Assembly: GCA_014584635.1 (NCBI GenBank)
Contig: JACTML010000129.1
Coordinates: forward strand, 1 to 15,059
Direction: 5' to 3'
DNA: 15,059 nt
Origin: Nitrosomonas eutropha
GTDB taxonomy: Bacteria; Pseudomonadota; Gammaproteobacteria; Burkholderiales; Nitrosomonadaceae
Below the pieces are notes generated by a model. It was not told the origin of the DNA and made no database searches. It saw only the letters and a list, made by a program, of their open reading frames with translations. Shown here in pieces: positions 1-7,757 of this stretch (position 1 is the stretch's first letter; every line of letters starts with the position of its first letter). A program made the position numbers and the translations under genes.

Positions 1-439
1 ACCCCGTCGCACGTTCCTGCAACTCATGCGCCAGTACATTCAGCAGCACTTCCGAATCGGAATGCGTATTGACGTGACGACGATCTGCAAGAAACAACTC
101 CTGATTGAGCACATCCGCATTGGTAAGGTTGCCGTTGTGCGCCAGCACAATACCAAACGGGGAATTTACATAGAAAGGTTGTGCTTCAGCAGGAGAATTT
201 GATGATCCTGTTGTGGGATAGCGAACATGACCAATTCCCATATGTCCGGGCAAGGCACGCATGTTGCGGGTGCGAAACACATCCCGTACCATCCCCAGCC
301 CTTTGTGCATATGAAAACTGTTACCTTGCGCGGTAACAATACCGGCAGCATCCTGGCCACGGTGCTGCAGCATTAACAGACCATCATAAAGTAGCTGATT
401 GGCAGGGGAACGCGCTACCACACCCAAAATTCCACACAT
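1..439 (-). CDS. purF: Amidophosphoribosyltransferase, N-terminal part (cut by left window edge)
   Basis: PurF catalyses the first committed step of purine synthesis: glutamine amide nitrogen is transferred to PRPP to give 5-phosphoribosylamine, in the cytoplasm. The first 146 residues are visible, starting at ATG 437-439; the rest (a full protein is about 500 residues) lies left of position 1. The protein starts MCGILGVV, so removal of Met exposes Cys2, the nucleophile of the N-terminal class II glutaminase domain. Other glutaminase hallmarks follow: [22 protein letters not shown] and LAHNGNLTN. The only Shine-Dalgarno candidate is weak (GCGAG, six bases before ATG). It is the last gene of the block, 103 bases after the cvpA stop, an arrangement shared with E. 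coli cvpA-purF. Identification rests on directly visible motifs; only the truncation limits it. Confidence 0.97.
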   Translation of the reverse strand, partial: MCGILGVVARSPANQLLYDGLLMLQHRGQDAAGIVTAQGNSFHMHKGLGMVRDVFRTRNMRALPGHMGIGHVRYPTTGSSNSPAEAQPFYVNSPFGIVLAHNGNLTNADVLNQELFLADRRHVNTHSDSEVLLNVLAHELQERATG

Positions 440-542
440 AGCGAACTCGCTGAAAAAGTGGATTAAAAAATCGGTAAAGCCAGCAAGTCAGTATCAGCCA
501 TACAAAAATATGAAATTTTCGTATGCCGGATCCAGACTCAAA

Positions 543-1037
543 TTATCTGGTGAAGTCGATTAGATTTCTGAATTCCTGAGGTAACCAGGGAATGATGTCA
601 GCCGCCATTATTTCCAGAGGCTCACTTAATACCGCCTGTTGCCAGAAAGGTTGTTGCGGAAGAGGTGTAAAGCCTGCTGCGGTTATCAGAAATAACACAA
701 TTACCAGTCCGCGCACAATTCCAAACAATGCGCCCAGCATTCTGTCTATCAAACCCAATCCAACACCTCTCACCAGAGCAGACAACAGCTTGGATGCCAG
801 CATCGCTACCAGAAGAACGACAAAAAACGTTACGCTGAAAGCCGTCAGCATACGCACAGATTCATTTGTAATCCAGTCTGACAGCAAGGGAGCAACATTG
901 ACCGAGTAGCGACTGGCAACAAAAAAAGCCACTATCCAGGCAAGAAGCGACACGATTTCCTGTACCAGACCGCGTGTAATACTCAGCAACGCTGAGAAAG
1001 ACAGAATACCGATAACAATATAGTCAAAAATTGTCAT
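543..1037 (-). CDS. cvpA: CvpA family inner-membrane protein
   Basis: This is a 164-residue hydrophobic protein of CvpA type, named for colicin V production in E. coli; its molecular role is poorly defined, although the family has been linked to envelope homeostasis. About four membrane segments can be seen, near residues 4-22, 27-43, 65-85 and 100-120. Length is typical of the family. Its ATG overlaps the stop of the upstream SPOR-domain gene as ATGA (1034-1037), which suggests translational coupling, and there is no clear Shine-Dalgarno of its own. purF follows 103 bases downstream, the same neighbour as in E. coli and Pseudomonas, which supports the call as much as the membrane topology does. 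Confidence 0.93.
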   Translation of the reverse strand: MTIFDYIVIGILSFSALLSITRGLVQEIVSLLAWIVAFFVASRYSVNVAPLLSDWITNESVRMLTAFSVTFFVVLLVAMLASKLLSALVRGVGLGLIDRMLGALFGIVRGLVIVLFLITAAGFTPLPQQPFWQQAVLSEPLEIMAADIIPWLPQEFRNLIDFTR

Positions 1038-1705
1038 TTGGTTGTTACTACACCACTCAACCCAATTTTTTTCAATCGTTCATGTTCTGCTTCAGCTGCC
1101 TCCCGCGTCGGAAAGGGCCCTATGCGCACACGCGTCATTTCGCTATCACCGACCCTGATTGCTTCGGTATATGCCCTTATTCCGTTAAAAACCAGATTTT
1201 GCTGTTGCTGTTTGGCTTTGGAAACATCGGAGAATGCACCCAGCTGAATAACAAAAGCACCTTCTGCTATTTTTGCAGCATCACTCACTGAAGCTTTTTC
1301 CTGAGTAACTGCAACTTTCTCCTGGGTATTCGAAGTTGATTTTACCAGTACCGGTTTCCTGCCAGGAACGGGAATTCCATTGAACTCACTCCCACCTAAC
1401 TCGCTATTTCCAGTTTTCTCAGCCGAATCATCATCGCTGAAAGGTAACAGCTTATTGGGATCAGAAGAAATTTCGGTTTCATCATCGGTTGTCGCATTTT
1501 CCGGTGTCATCCACGGATACGTTTCAGCGGCCGACTCCTCGGAAGGAATCTGGATATCAATCTCCTGCTGTTCTTGCTGAGGCTCGTCATCAAGTATCAT
1601 AGGCAAGAAAACCACCGAAACAATAACAAGCAAGATTGCGCCGATCAAGCGCTTTCTGGCACGTTTCCTCAGAGAAATTTCTTCTTCATTGACATTTCTG
1701 GCCAT
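1034..1705 (-). CDS. dedD: DedD-like SPOR-domain membrane protein
   Basis: This bitopic envelope protein has a short cytoplasmic N-terminus rich in Arg and Lys, one membrane segment (about residues 19-38) and a long low-complexity acidic linker. A C-terminal SPOR domain (about 149-222) contains FVIQLGAFSD and RVRIGPFPT. SPOR domains bind denuded glycan strands at division septa, and E. coli DedD takes part in cell division; that role is inferred here. I chose ATG 1703-1705 (223 residues) because GGATAGG lies eight bases upstream; a GTG at 1712-1714 would add three residues. The gene starts 15 bases after the folC stop and its own stop overlaps cvpA, matching the folC-dedD-cvpA-purF order of E. 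coli. The linker carries two close TQEK units near residues 127-137. Confidence 0.9.
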   Translation of the reverse strand: MARNVNEEEISLRKRARKRLIGAILLVIVSVVFLPMILDDEPQQEQQEIDIQIPSEESAAETYPWMTPENATTDDETEISSDPNKLLPFSDDDSAEKTGNSELGGSEFNGIPVPGRKPVLVKSTSNTQEKVAVTQEKASVSDAAKIAEGAFVIQLGAFSDVSKAKQQQQNLVFNGIRAYTEAIRVGDSEMTRVRIGPFPTREAAEAEHERLKKIGLSGVVTTK

Positions 1706-1713
1706 CTTTTGCA

Positions 1714-1720
1714 CCTATCC
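1714..1720 (-). promoter_or_regulatory. Shine-Dalgarno deciding the dedD start
   Basis: GGATAGG on the minus strand lies eight bases before ATG 1703-1705, directly behind the folC stop codon. The alternative GTG at 1712-1714 overlaps this motif, so the ATG start is preferred. Confidence 0.55.
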
Positions 1721-3010
1721 TTAAGAAACCATTCCGCCACGATTCTGCAGTATCGCGCTGACGGTATGAAACGATCCAAAAACGCATATTCTATCATCAC
1801 TAATGGCATGTTTAAGTGCATAAGCATAAGCACACTGTACGTCCTGAAACAGATAGATGTGATCCTGTTTTTCTATGTCTGCATCTTTGAGTGCCTTCTG
1901 CATTTCATCCCCCGATGCGCCTCTTGCCACATTCAAACCGGCGATTAGCCAGTAATCTACATTATTCTTCAATGCACGCACCGTGCCGATCATATCCTTA
2001 TCTTTCAGCATACCAACAACTGCATAAGTACATCCTTTTACCGGGGTAGCATCCAGATTGGCAGACAGCTTATGTGCTGCTGCCGGATTATGCGCCACAT
2101 CCAGAATAATTGCAGGTCTTGCCGAAATTATCTGAAATCTGCCGGAAAGCGTTACTTCAGTCAGTCCGCGCCGGATGGCATTCGCGGGAACAGGCAATAC
2201 TTCTTCCAGGGCTTCCAGTGCTGCCAGAACCGCACTGGCATTTTTCAGCTGATAATTTCCTTTGAGAGCCGGTAACGGCAGGTTGTAGCGATGCCCGGAT
2301 ATCCCTTCATATCGCCAGCATAAATTATCTCTGGTGTAGCTAAAATCCTTATTAATACAGCGCAATAGCGCACCGGTTGCCTGCATTTTGGGGAGAAGCG
2401 TGATTGGAATTTCCTCTTCAGCACAAATGGCCGGTTTATTTGGTCTGAAGATGCCAATTTTTTCCTGGCCAATGGCCTCACGCGTTGATCCCAGATAATC
2501 CATGTGATCCAGATCGATACTGGTCAGAACAGCGCAGTCCGTGTCAAATATATTAACCGCATCAAGACGCCCCCCCAGCCCTACTTCCAGAATCGCCACA
2601 TCAACACGCGCCCGTACAAATATCATCATGGCAGCCAGTGTGCCAAATTCAAAGTAGGTCAGCGTAATTTGCATTGATTGGCGCACGGATTCAATTTCAG
2701 CAAATACGTTACACAAAACTTCATCGGTAACCACATGCTGGTCAATGCGTATACGCTCACCATAATGCAGTAAATGAGGGGATGTATAGCAACCTACCCG
2801 GTAAGAAGCACGGCAGAGTATCGATTCAAGCATGGCACAGACAGAACCTTTGCCATTTGTACCCGCAACCGTAATAACAGGGAATGCAGGTGTCATTCCC
2901 AATGCATCACTTACTTTTTTTACCCGCTCCAAACCCATATCAATAGCACTCGGATGAAGCTTCTCAAAATAAAGCAGCCAATCATCCAGAGTCATTAATC
3001 GGGTATTCAT
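1721..3010 (-). CDS. folC: Bifunctional dihydrofolate synthase / folylpolyglutamate synthase
   Basis: FolC ligates glutamate to dihydropteroate and then extends the gamma-glutamyl tail of tetrahydrofolates, using ATP, in the cytoplasm. It belongs to the Mur ligase family. The 429 residues show the ATP-binding P-loop TVAGTNGKGS (about 47-56) and TSPHL (76-80). They also show EVGLGGRLDAVN (142-153), SIDLDHMDYLG (164-174), the GQEKIGIFR stretch carrying the lysine usually carbamylated (K184), and the C-terminal-domain motif ILDVAHNP. Length matches the family. The start is ATG at 3008-3010; no good Shine-Dalgarno is seen, and a second ATG lies five codons in. A run of seven G codes part of LGGR. 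accD lies upstream across a 114-base gap with a hairpin; dedD follows after 15 bases or less. Confidence 0.97.
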   Translation of the reverse strand: MNTRLMTLDDWLLYFEKLHPSAIDMGLERVKKVSDALGMTPAFPVITVAGTNGKGSVCAMLESILCRASYRVGCYTSPHLLHYGERIRIDQHVVTDEVLCNVFAEIESVRQSMQITLTYFEFGTLAAMMIFVRARVDVAILEVGLGGRLDAVNIFDTDCAVLTSIDLDHMDYLGSTREAIGQEKIGIFRPNKPAICAEEEIPITLLPKMQATGALLRCINKDFSYTRDNLCWRYEGISGHRYNLPLPALKGNYQLKNASAVLAALEALEEVLPVPANAIRRGLTEVTLSGRFQIISARPAIILDVAHNPAAAHKLSANLDATPVKGCTYAVVGMLKDKDMIGTVRALKNNVDYWLIAGLNVARGASGDEMQKALKDADIEKQDHIYLFQDVQCAYAYALKHAISDDRICVFGSFHTVSAILQNRGGMVS

Positions 3011-3077
3011 TACCGGTTTGCAAAAAAGAAGCGAGATAAGAGAAATGAAAGCTATAGTTGCGAGTAAAAATTCTTTA

Positions 3078-3101
3078 GCTGGTTCGCTTTAATCAACCAG
3101 C
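3078..3101 (-). terminator. Intergenic hairpin between accD and folC, possible weak terminator
   Basis: On the minus strand GCTGGTT and AACCAGC form a perfect 7-bp stem around a 10-base loop (3085-3094). The next bases are TAAAGAATTTTT, so a U-run comes only about seven bases after the stem. This is weaker than a classical Rho-independent terminator. It could attenuate transcription between accD and folC or stabilise the 3' end of the accD message. The stem is seen directly; the function is inference. Confidence 0.4.
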
Positions 3102-3124
3102 CAATATATTCTTTACGGCAACAG

Positions 3125-4018
3125 TCAGGAGTCAGCTGGTACTGCAGGAGGCAAGGCAGGAACGGGCGTGCGCATCAGCAGTGTACACAGGTTAGCCAGC
3201 CGATCACGCATTTCACGTCGATCAATAATTAAATCAATGGCACCGTGTTCCAGTAAAAACTCCGCCCGCTGAAAACCGGCAGGCAGCGTTTGACGCACGG
3301 TCTGCTCAATAACACGCGGCCCGGCAAAACCGATTAATGCCCCCGGTTCAGCAATCACTATATCGCCAATAAACGCAAAACTTGCAGATACCCCTCCCAT
3401 CGTGGGGTCTGTCAATACCGAAATAAAGGGCAGTTTCTGCCGGCTTAACTGTTCCAGTGCAGCGGTCGTTTTAGCCATTTGCATCAGCGAAAACAACCCT
3501 TCCTGCATCCGGGCTCCGCCACTTGCGCTAAAGCAGATAAAAGGAAGATGGTGCGTTACACAAGCTTGCACGGCACGTACAAAACGTTCGCCGACAACAG
3601 AACCCATCGATCCTCCCATAAAACCAAACTCGAAGACTGCAGCAACAACCGGAACCGATTTGATATTGCCGCGCATGACTATCAATGAATCAGTTTCGCT
3701 GGTAGCTTCGTGCGCTTCATTCAATCTGTCCGTATATCGTTTGCTGTCCCGGAACTTCAGAGGGTCTTGCGGAAGGATATCCGCAGCAATCTCATGACGA
3801 TCTTGCGGATCCAGTAAAAATTCAAGACGCTTGCGCGCGGAAATACGATTATGATGAGCGCATTTAGGGCAGACATTCAGGTTTCTTGCCAGATCAGTAC
3901 AATAAAGAACAGCCTCACAGCTCGCACATTTGCTCCACAAACCTTCCGGAACTGCTTTTTTCTCACCGTTCTCTTTGCGCTTGATTTTAGGAGGAATAAT
4001 ACTTTCAAACCAGCTCAT
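3125..4018 (-). CDS. accD: Acetyl-CoA carboxylase, carboxyltransferase subunit beta
   Basis: AccD is the beta half of the carboxyltransferase which, with AccA, moves the carboxyl group from carboxybiotin (on AccB) to acetyl-CoA to make malonyl-CoA for fatty-acid synthesis. The 297 residues carry the N-terminal four-cysteine zinc ribbon (C31, C34, C50, C53) that is typical of bacterial AccD and reported to bind nucleic acid. The crotonase-fold core includes [27 protein letters not shown] (164-174) and [10 protein letters not shown]. Length is close to E. coli AccD. The ATG overlaps the trpA stop as ATGA (4015-4018), and AAGGGG lies eight bases before it inside trpA, so translation is probably coupled to trpA. 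All catalytic-fold motifs look intact. Confidence 0.98.
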   Translation of the reverse strand: MSWFESIIPPKIKRKENGEKKAVPEGLWSKCASCEAVLYCTDLARNLNVCPKCAHHNRISARKRLEFLLDPQDRHEIAADILPQDPLKFRDSKRYTDRLNEAHEATSETDSLIVMRGNIKSVPVVAAVFEFGFMGGSMGSVVGERFVRAVQACVTHHLPFICFSASGGARMQEGLFSLMQMAKTTAALEQLSRQKLPFISVLTDPTMGGVSASFAFIGDIVIAEPGALIGFAGPRVIEQTVRQTLPAGFQRAEFLLEHGAIDLIIDRREMRDRLANLCTLLMRTPVPALPPAVPADS

Positions 4019-4848
4019 ATCCCTTTCCCCTTGTCAGAAGAACGGCCAGATCCCGCATCAATCGCGTGTCGCAAGGACTTTACCAGAGTTCCTACGTTTG
4101 TCATCAAATCAGCAGGTTGAGACTGTTCAATCTCCTCGACGATACGGCTGCCTATAACTACAGCATCCGCCCGCTCCGCTATACTGCTGGCTGTTTGTTC
4201 ATCCCGTATGCCAAAACCCACCCCGATTGGAACTTTGATATGTTCACGCAATTGGGACAATTTATCGCTGACATCTTGCAGATCAAGGTGGGAAGCGCCT
4301 GTTACGCCTTTCAGGGAAACGTAATAGACATATCCTTTTGCCAGTTCTGCAACGTGTTTGATGCGCGACTCCGGCGTTGTTGGCGATAATAAAAAGATGG
4401 GGGCAATACCCTGCTCTTCCAGATGCTGCACCCATTCAGCACTTTCCTCTGGCGGATAATCAACTACCAGAACACCATCCACCCCGGAACGATGCGCTTC
4501 TTCCACAAAATCTTTATACCCCATGGCTTCAATCGGATTAGCGTATCCCATCAGCACAACCGGAACATGCTGATTGGTTTTTCTGAACGCTGCCACCATA
4601 GCGAGTACATCTTTCAGGCTGATATGATGTTTGAGCGCACGCTCCGAAGCGCGCTGTATCGTAGGCCCATCAGCCATTGGATCAGAAAAAGGTACCCCAA
4701 GCTCAATTAAATCAACCCCGGATCGCGTCAGTTGATGCATCAGCGCCACTGTCGTGGCTGAATCAGGATCCCCTGCTGTGATGAAAGGAATAAGCGCCGC
4801 CTTGTTTTGTGATTTGAGCTGAGAAAAAACAGATTCGATACGATTCAT
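4015..4848 (-). CDS. trpA: Tryptophan synthase alpha chain
   Basis: TrpA cleaves indole-3-glycerol phosphate to indole and glyceraldehyde-3-phosphate, passing indole through a tunnel to TrpB in the alpha2-beta2 complex. The 277-residue TIM barrel keeps the catalytic pair E49 (in [11 protein letters not shown]) and D60 (in MADGPTIQ) at exactly the classical numbering. It also shows the phosphate-binding features GVGFGIRD and [16 protein letters not shown] near residues 21-29 is the usual N-terminal signature. The start is ATG 4846-4848, 48 bases after trpB, with only a weak ribosome site. The last bases overlap the accD start, so the tryptophan genes run directly into accD. Confidence 0.98.
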   Translation of the reverse strand: MNRIESVFSQLKSQNKAALIPFITAGDPDSATTVALMHQLTRSGVDLIELGVPFSDPMADGPTIQRASERALKHHISLKDVLAMVAAFRKTNQHVPVVLMGYANPIEAMGYKDFVEEAHRSGVDGVLVVDYPPEESAEWVQHLEEQGIAPIFLLSPTTPESRIKHVAELAKGYVYYVSLKGVTGASHLDLQDVSDKLSQLREHIKVPIGVGFGIRDEQTASSIAERADAVVIGSRIVEEIEQSQPADLMTNVGTLVKSLRHAIDAGSGRSSDKGKGI

Positions 4849-4896
4849 TTAATCATGATCCGGAAAATCAAAATATAAAGGGTTGCAGACATTCAG

Positions 4897-6096
4897 TTAA
4901 AGCGAAATACCCGATTGCTGTGCCACCGTTGCCATATCTTTATCCCCGCGCCCCGACAGGTTTACCAGGAGCAACTGATCCTTTCGCAATGTCGGTGCAA
5001 GTTTGGCTGCGTAAGCCAAGGCATGACTGGATTCCAAGGCTGGCATAATTCCTTCGAAACGACACAGGGCATGAAATGCGGCCAAGGCTTCATCATCTGT
5101 TACAGCGACATATTCAGCACGACCGCAATCCTTCAGCCATGCGTGCTCCGGACCTACGCCCGGATAATCCAGGCCGGCGGAAATCGAATGTGTTTCAATA
5201 ATCTGGCCATGTTCATCCTGAATCAGATAGGTACGATTGCCGTGTAACACACCCGGTCTGCCCGTTACCAGAGTAGCAGCATGCTCCTGCGTATTGATTC
5301 CCTTACCAGCAGCTTCCACACCAATCATGCGTACATCTTCCTCGGCAATATAAGGATAAAACAGACCAATGGCATTTGATCCCCCCCCGACACAGGCAAT
5401 GAGCGCATCCGGCTGTCTGCCATAGTCTTCCTGCATCTGCTGTTTGGCCTCGTTTCCGATTATCGCCTGAAAATCCCGAACCATCATGGGATAAGGATGC
5501 GGACCCGCAACAGTACCAATAATATAGTAGGTGTTACCCACATTCGTGACCCAGTCACGCATGGCTTCATTCAGCGCATCCTTGAGCGTGCGCGAACCCG
5601 AATCAACCGGTACAACTGTAGCGCCAAGCAGTTTCATGCGATAAACATTGGTTGCCTGGCGTTTAACATCCTCAGAGCCCATGTAAACAACACATTCCAT
5701 ACCATAGCGAGCTGCTACCGTGGCACTGGCCACTCCGTGCTGGCCCGCTCCCGTCTCTGCGATAATACGGTTTTTGCCCATGCGCCTCGCAAGCAGCGCC
5801 TGACCAACCGTGTTGTTAATTTTGTGCGCGCCGGTATGGTTAAGATCTTCCCGTTTCAATAAAATCTGCGCTCCCCCCAGATGATCCGACCAGCGTCTGG
5901 CATGATAAATAGGACTGGGGCGACCAACATAATGCTTGAGCTCACGGAAAAACTCTGTTTGAAACTCGGCATCATCGCGATAGTATTCGTATTGTCTGCA
6001 AAGCTCATCCAGGGCCGAAATCAGTGTTTCGGCCACGAAAGTGCCGCCGTACGGACCAAAGTGGCCGCGTTTATCAGGAAGATCATACATTTTCAC
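4897..6096 (-). CDS. trpB: Tryptophan synthase beta chain
   Basis: TrpB is the PLP enzyme that condenses indole with L-serine to give tryptophan. In the 399 residues the PLP lysine is K92 ([10 protein letters not shown]), the catalytic acid is E114 (AETGAGQHG) and the phosphate-binding loop is GGGSNAIG (237-244). FGPYGGTFV near the N-terminus is typical of the TrpB1 type that pairs with TrpA. I prefer the GTG start at 6094-6096 because AAGGAG sits nine bases upstream; an ATG two codons later (6088-6090) is possible but badly spaced. The start overlaps the end of trpF by 14 bases, so the two are probably translationally coupled. The phosphate-loop codons contain a run of eight G (plus-strand C at 5381-5388). 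Confidence 0.98.
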   Translation of the reverse strand: MKMYDLPDKRGHFGPYGGTFVAETLISALDELCRQYEYYRDDAEFQTEFFRELKHYVGRPSPIYHARRWSDHLGGAQILLKREDLNHTGAHKINNTVGQALLARRMGKNRIIAETGAGQHGVASATVAARYGMECVVYMGSEDVKRQATNVYRMKLLGATVVPVDSGSRTLKDALNEAMRDWVTNVGNTYYIIGTVAGPHPYPMMVRDFQAIIGNEAKQQMQEDYGRQPDALIACVGGGSNAIGLFYPYIAEEDVRMIGVEAAGKGINTQEHAATLVTGRPGVLHGNRTYLIQDEHGQIIETHSISAGLDYPGVGPEHAWLKDCGRAEYVAVTDDEALAAFHALCRFEGIMPALESSHALAYAAKLAPTLRKDQLLLVNLSGRGDKDMATVAQQSGISL

Positions 6097-6709
6097 AAGA
6101 TCTTACTCCTTGCATGAAAGCAGAAATTTTGTCCGCATCTTTTATGCCTTTGGTAATTTCAACGCCACTGGAAACATCAAGCGCCAAAGGATGGGTTTGT
6201 TTAATCGCATCAACAACGTTATCAGGATGAAGGCCGCCGGAAAGAATCCAGGGCAGTGACAGTTCTGAAGGGATCAGTCTCCAATCAAATACATGACCTG
6301 TTCCACCTGGATTTCCCTCCGCATATGTATCCAGCAACAATCCTCTGGACCCTTCGTAACGTAGCGCATATTGTAACAAATCCAACCCGGTCCGGACACG
6401 AACAGCCTTGATATACGGCAGATGAAACTGATCGCAAAAATCAGGAGATTCATCGCTATGAAACTGTAAAAGATCAAGGCCGGCTGCTGCACTGGCCACT
6501 TCAACCCAGGATTTATCAGGATCCACAAATACACCTACAGCTTGTACAAATGGAGGTAAATATTTCACAATCTGACCAGCTTCCTCCGGCGGGATGTAAC
6601 GCTTGCTTTGTGGCCATAAAATAAAGCCGATAGCATCAGCGCCATGGTTCACAGCTACCATGGCATCTTCCAGACGGGTAATTCCACATATTTTTACACG
6701 AATGCGCAC
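6083..6709 (-). CDS. trpF: Phosphoribosylanthranilate isomerase
   Basis: TrpF performs the Amadori rearrangement of N-(5-phosphoribosyl)anthranilate to CdRP, the third step of tryptophan synthesis, in the cytoplasm. The TIM-barrel protein carries the general base Cys8 (VKICGIT) and the general acid Asp127 (LLLDTYAEG). [10 protein letters not shown] and DVSSGVE form the phosphate site near the C-terminus. The reading frame is open to an ATG at 6725-6727. However, the GTG at 6707-6709 has AAGGAG five bases before it and gives the family-typical start [11 protein letters not shown], so I use that (208 residues). It overlaps trpB. The other trp genes needed for indole-glycerol phosphate (trpE, trpG, trpD, trpC) are not in the window. 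Confidence 0.97.
   Translation of the reverse strand: MRIRVKICGITRLEDAMVAVNHGADAIGFILWPQSKRYIPPEEAGQIVKYLPPFVQAVGVFVDPDKSWVEVASAAAGLDLLQFHSDESPDFCDQFHLPYIKAVRVRTGLDLLQYALRYEGSRGLLLDTYAEGNPGGTGHVFDWRLIPSELSLPWILSGGLHPDNVVDAIKQTHPLALDVSSGVEITKGIKDADKISAFMQGVRSCENV
6106..6111 (-). promoter_or_regulatory. Shine-Dalgarno deciding the trpB start
   Basis: AAGGAG on the minus strand, nine bases before the GTG at 6094-6096 and fifteen before the next ATG. It lies inside the trpF coding sequence and favours the GTG start of trpB. Confidence 0.7.
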
Positions 6710-6714
6710 CCAAT

Positions 6715-6720
6715 CTCCTT
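6715..6720 (-). promoter_or_regulatory. Shine-Dalgarno deciding the trpF start
   Basis: AAGGAG on the minus strand, five bases before GTG 6707-6709. An upstream in-frame ATG (6725-6727) would place this motif inside the coding sequence, so the GTG is the likelier start. Confidence 0.7.
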
Positions 6721-6774
6721 TTTTCAATTTCTCACTGAAGGGCAGCTAATATAAATAAATTAACCCAATCCAGA

Positions 6775-7581
6775 TCATTTAAAACCGGTAATTACCTCTA
6801 TAACATTTTCTGGCTGAATTACGCTGGAAGCGGGTAAATTCCATTTGTCATCGTATCGAACCCCGGACAGATACAGACCATTCGGTGAGAATGTCGGCGC
6901 CGCCAGCGTACGATCGCGTTGTCTCAGCAGCATTTGCATCCATTCTGGAGGGTGTTTTCCCTGTCCGACATAAACCAGTCCCCCAAGAATATTGCGAATC
7001 ATATGATGCAGGAAAGCATTGGCGCAAAACTCAAAAACAAAAAATTGTTTCTTTTGATAAATATCCAGCCTGGTAAGCTTCCGTACCGCGCTTTTCGCCT
7101 GACATTCTGCTGAACGGAACGCACTGAAATCATGTTCGCCAATCAGAAATTTTGCTGCAGCCTGCATTTTTTCAAGATCAAGCAGGTAGTGGGTCCACCC
7201 TATTTTTCCATGAAAAACACCGGGACGGGCAGATCGACTTAGCAGATAATACAGATAGGTACGTTCAATCGCACTGAATCGGGCGTGAAAATTATCATGA
7301 ACTTCTGAGGCATTCAATACTGAAATATCATCAGGCAGTAGCGCATTTGTCCCTCTTACCCAGGCTGCCAAGGGACGCATGACACAGGTTTCGAAATGTA
7401 CAACCTGACACAAAGCATGTACACCCGTATCCGTTCGGCCCGCTGTAACTACTTGAATCGGGCTGTTTGCCACACGAGATAAAGCATCTTCCAGTTGAGA
7501 CTGGACTGTAACGCAACCGGGTTGCTTCTGCCAGCCGCAATAATTGCGGCCATCGTACTCTAGTGTCAGGACGATCTTCAC
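6775..7581 (-). CDS. truA: tRNA pseudouridine(38-40) synthase
   Basis: TruA converts uridines 38, 39 and 40 in the anticodon arm of many tRNAs to pseudouridine. The 268 residues contain the catalytic aspartate D51 in AGRTDTGVHA. The N-terminal LEYDGRNYCGWQKQ, the middle FHARFSAIERTYLYYL and the C-terminal HHMIRNILGGLVYVGQGK are all standard for the family. Length is normal. The frame begins with GTG 7579-7581 (giving MKIVLTLEYDG); the ribosome site is weak. It sits between fimV and trpF, as in Pseudomonas, 176 bases after fimV. Nothing looks unusual in the protein. Confidence 0.97.
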   Translation of the reverse strand: MKIVLTLEYDGRNYCGWQKQPGCVTVQSQLEDALSRVANSPIQVVTAGRTDTGVHALCQVVHFETCVMRPLAAWVRGTNALLPDDISVLNASEVHDNFHARFSAIERTYLYYLLSRSARPGVFHGKIGWTHYLLDLEKMQAAAKFLIGEHDFSAFRSAECQAKSAVRKLTRLDIYQKKQFFVFEFCANAFLHHMIRNILGGLVYVGQGKHPPEWMQMLLRQRDRTLAAPTFSPNGLYLSGVRYDDKWNLPASSVIQPENVIEVITGFK

Positions 7582-7666
7582 AGATCTTTATAGAAAACAA
7601 ATGTTCCGGAACCTGTTCATTAGCTCACTGAAGGACGTATTACGGCATTAAAGTTGAGTGATGCAA

Positions 7667-7721
7667 GCAAGGCGCAGCATATCCGAAAATATGCGAACTT
7701 TTGCGTCCAATTTCGCCTTGC
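7667..7721. repeat. Nested inverted repeat in the fimV-truA gap, possible REP/MITE-like element
   Basis: The 176-base gap between fimV and truA holds an outer 8-bp inverted pair, GCAAGGCG (7667-7674) with CGCCTTGC (7714-7721). It encloses a perfect inner hairpin, GCATAT (7677-7682) with ATATGC (7689-7694). The flank ACCGCCTTCCTTGGAGGT follows on the right. There is no reading frame and no U-tract, so it is not a simple terminator. The compact structured form and position behind a gene resemble small interspersed repeats, but a second copy cannot be seen in this window, so repetitive nature is only inferred. Confidence 0.45.
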
Positions 7722-7757
7722 ACCGCCTTCCTTGGAGGTTCTGTGAATTACTGTATC

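Noticed and set aside
428..451. AGCGAGTTCGCT palindrome just before the purF ATG as a regulatory hairpin or operator.
   Set aside because: The two-base loop cannot form a stable hairpin and the match is short; chance is the simpler explanation.
592..909. Long plus-strand open frames opposite cvpA, dedD, trpB, fimV and leuC.
   Set aside because: They are antiparallel shadows of well-supported genes, lack recognisable domains and have no ribosome sites or promoters.
6710..6727. Upstream ATG extending TrpF by six residues.
   Set aside because: It would put the AAGGAG ribosome site inside the gene, and the GTG at 6707-6709 gives the standard TrpF N-terminus.
7331..7600. An 89-codon minus-strand frame overlapping the start of truA.
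   Set aside because: It lies in another frame of the clearly conserved truA N-terminus and shows no family features.
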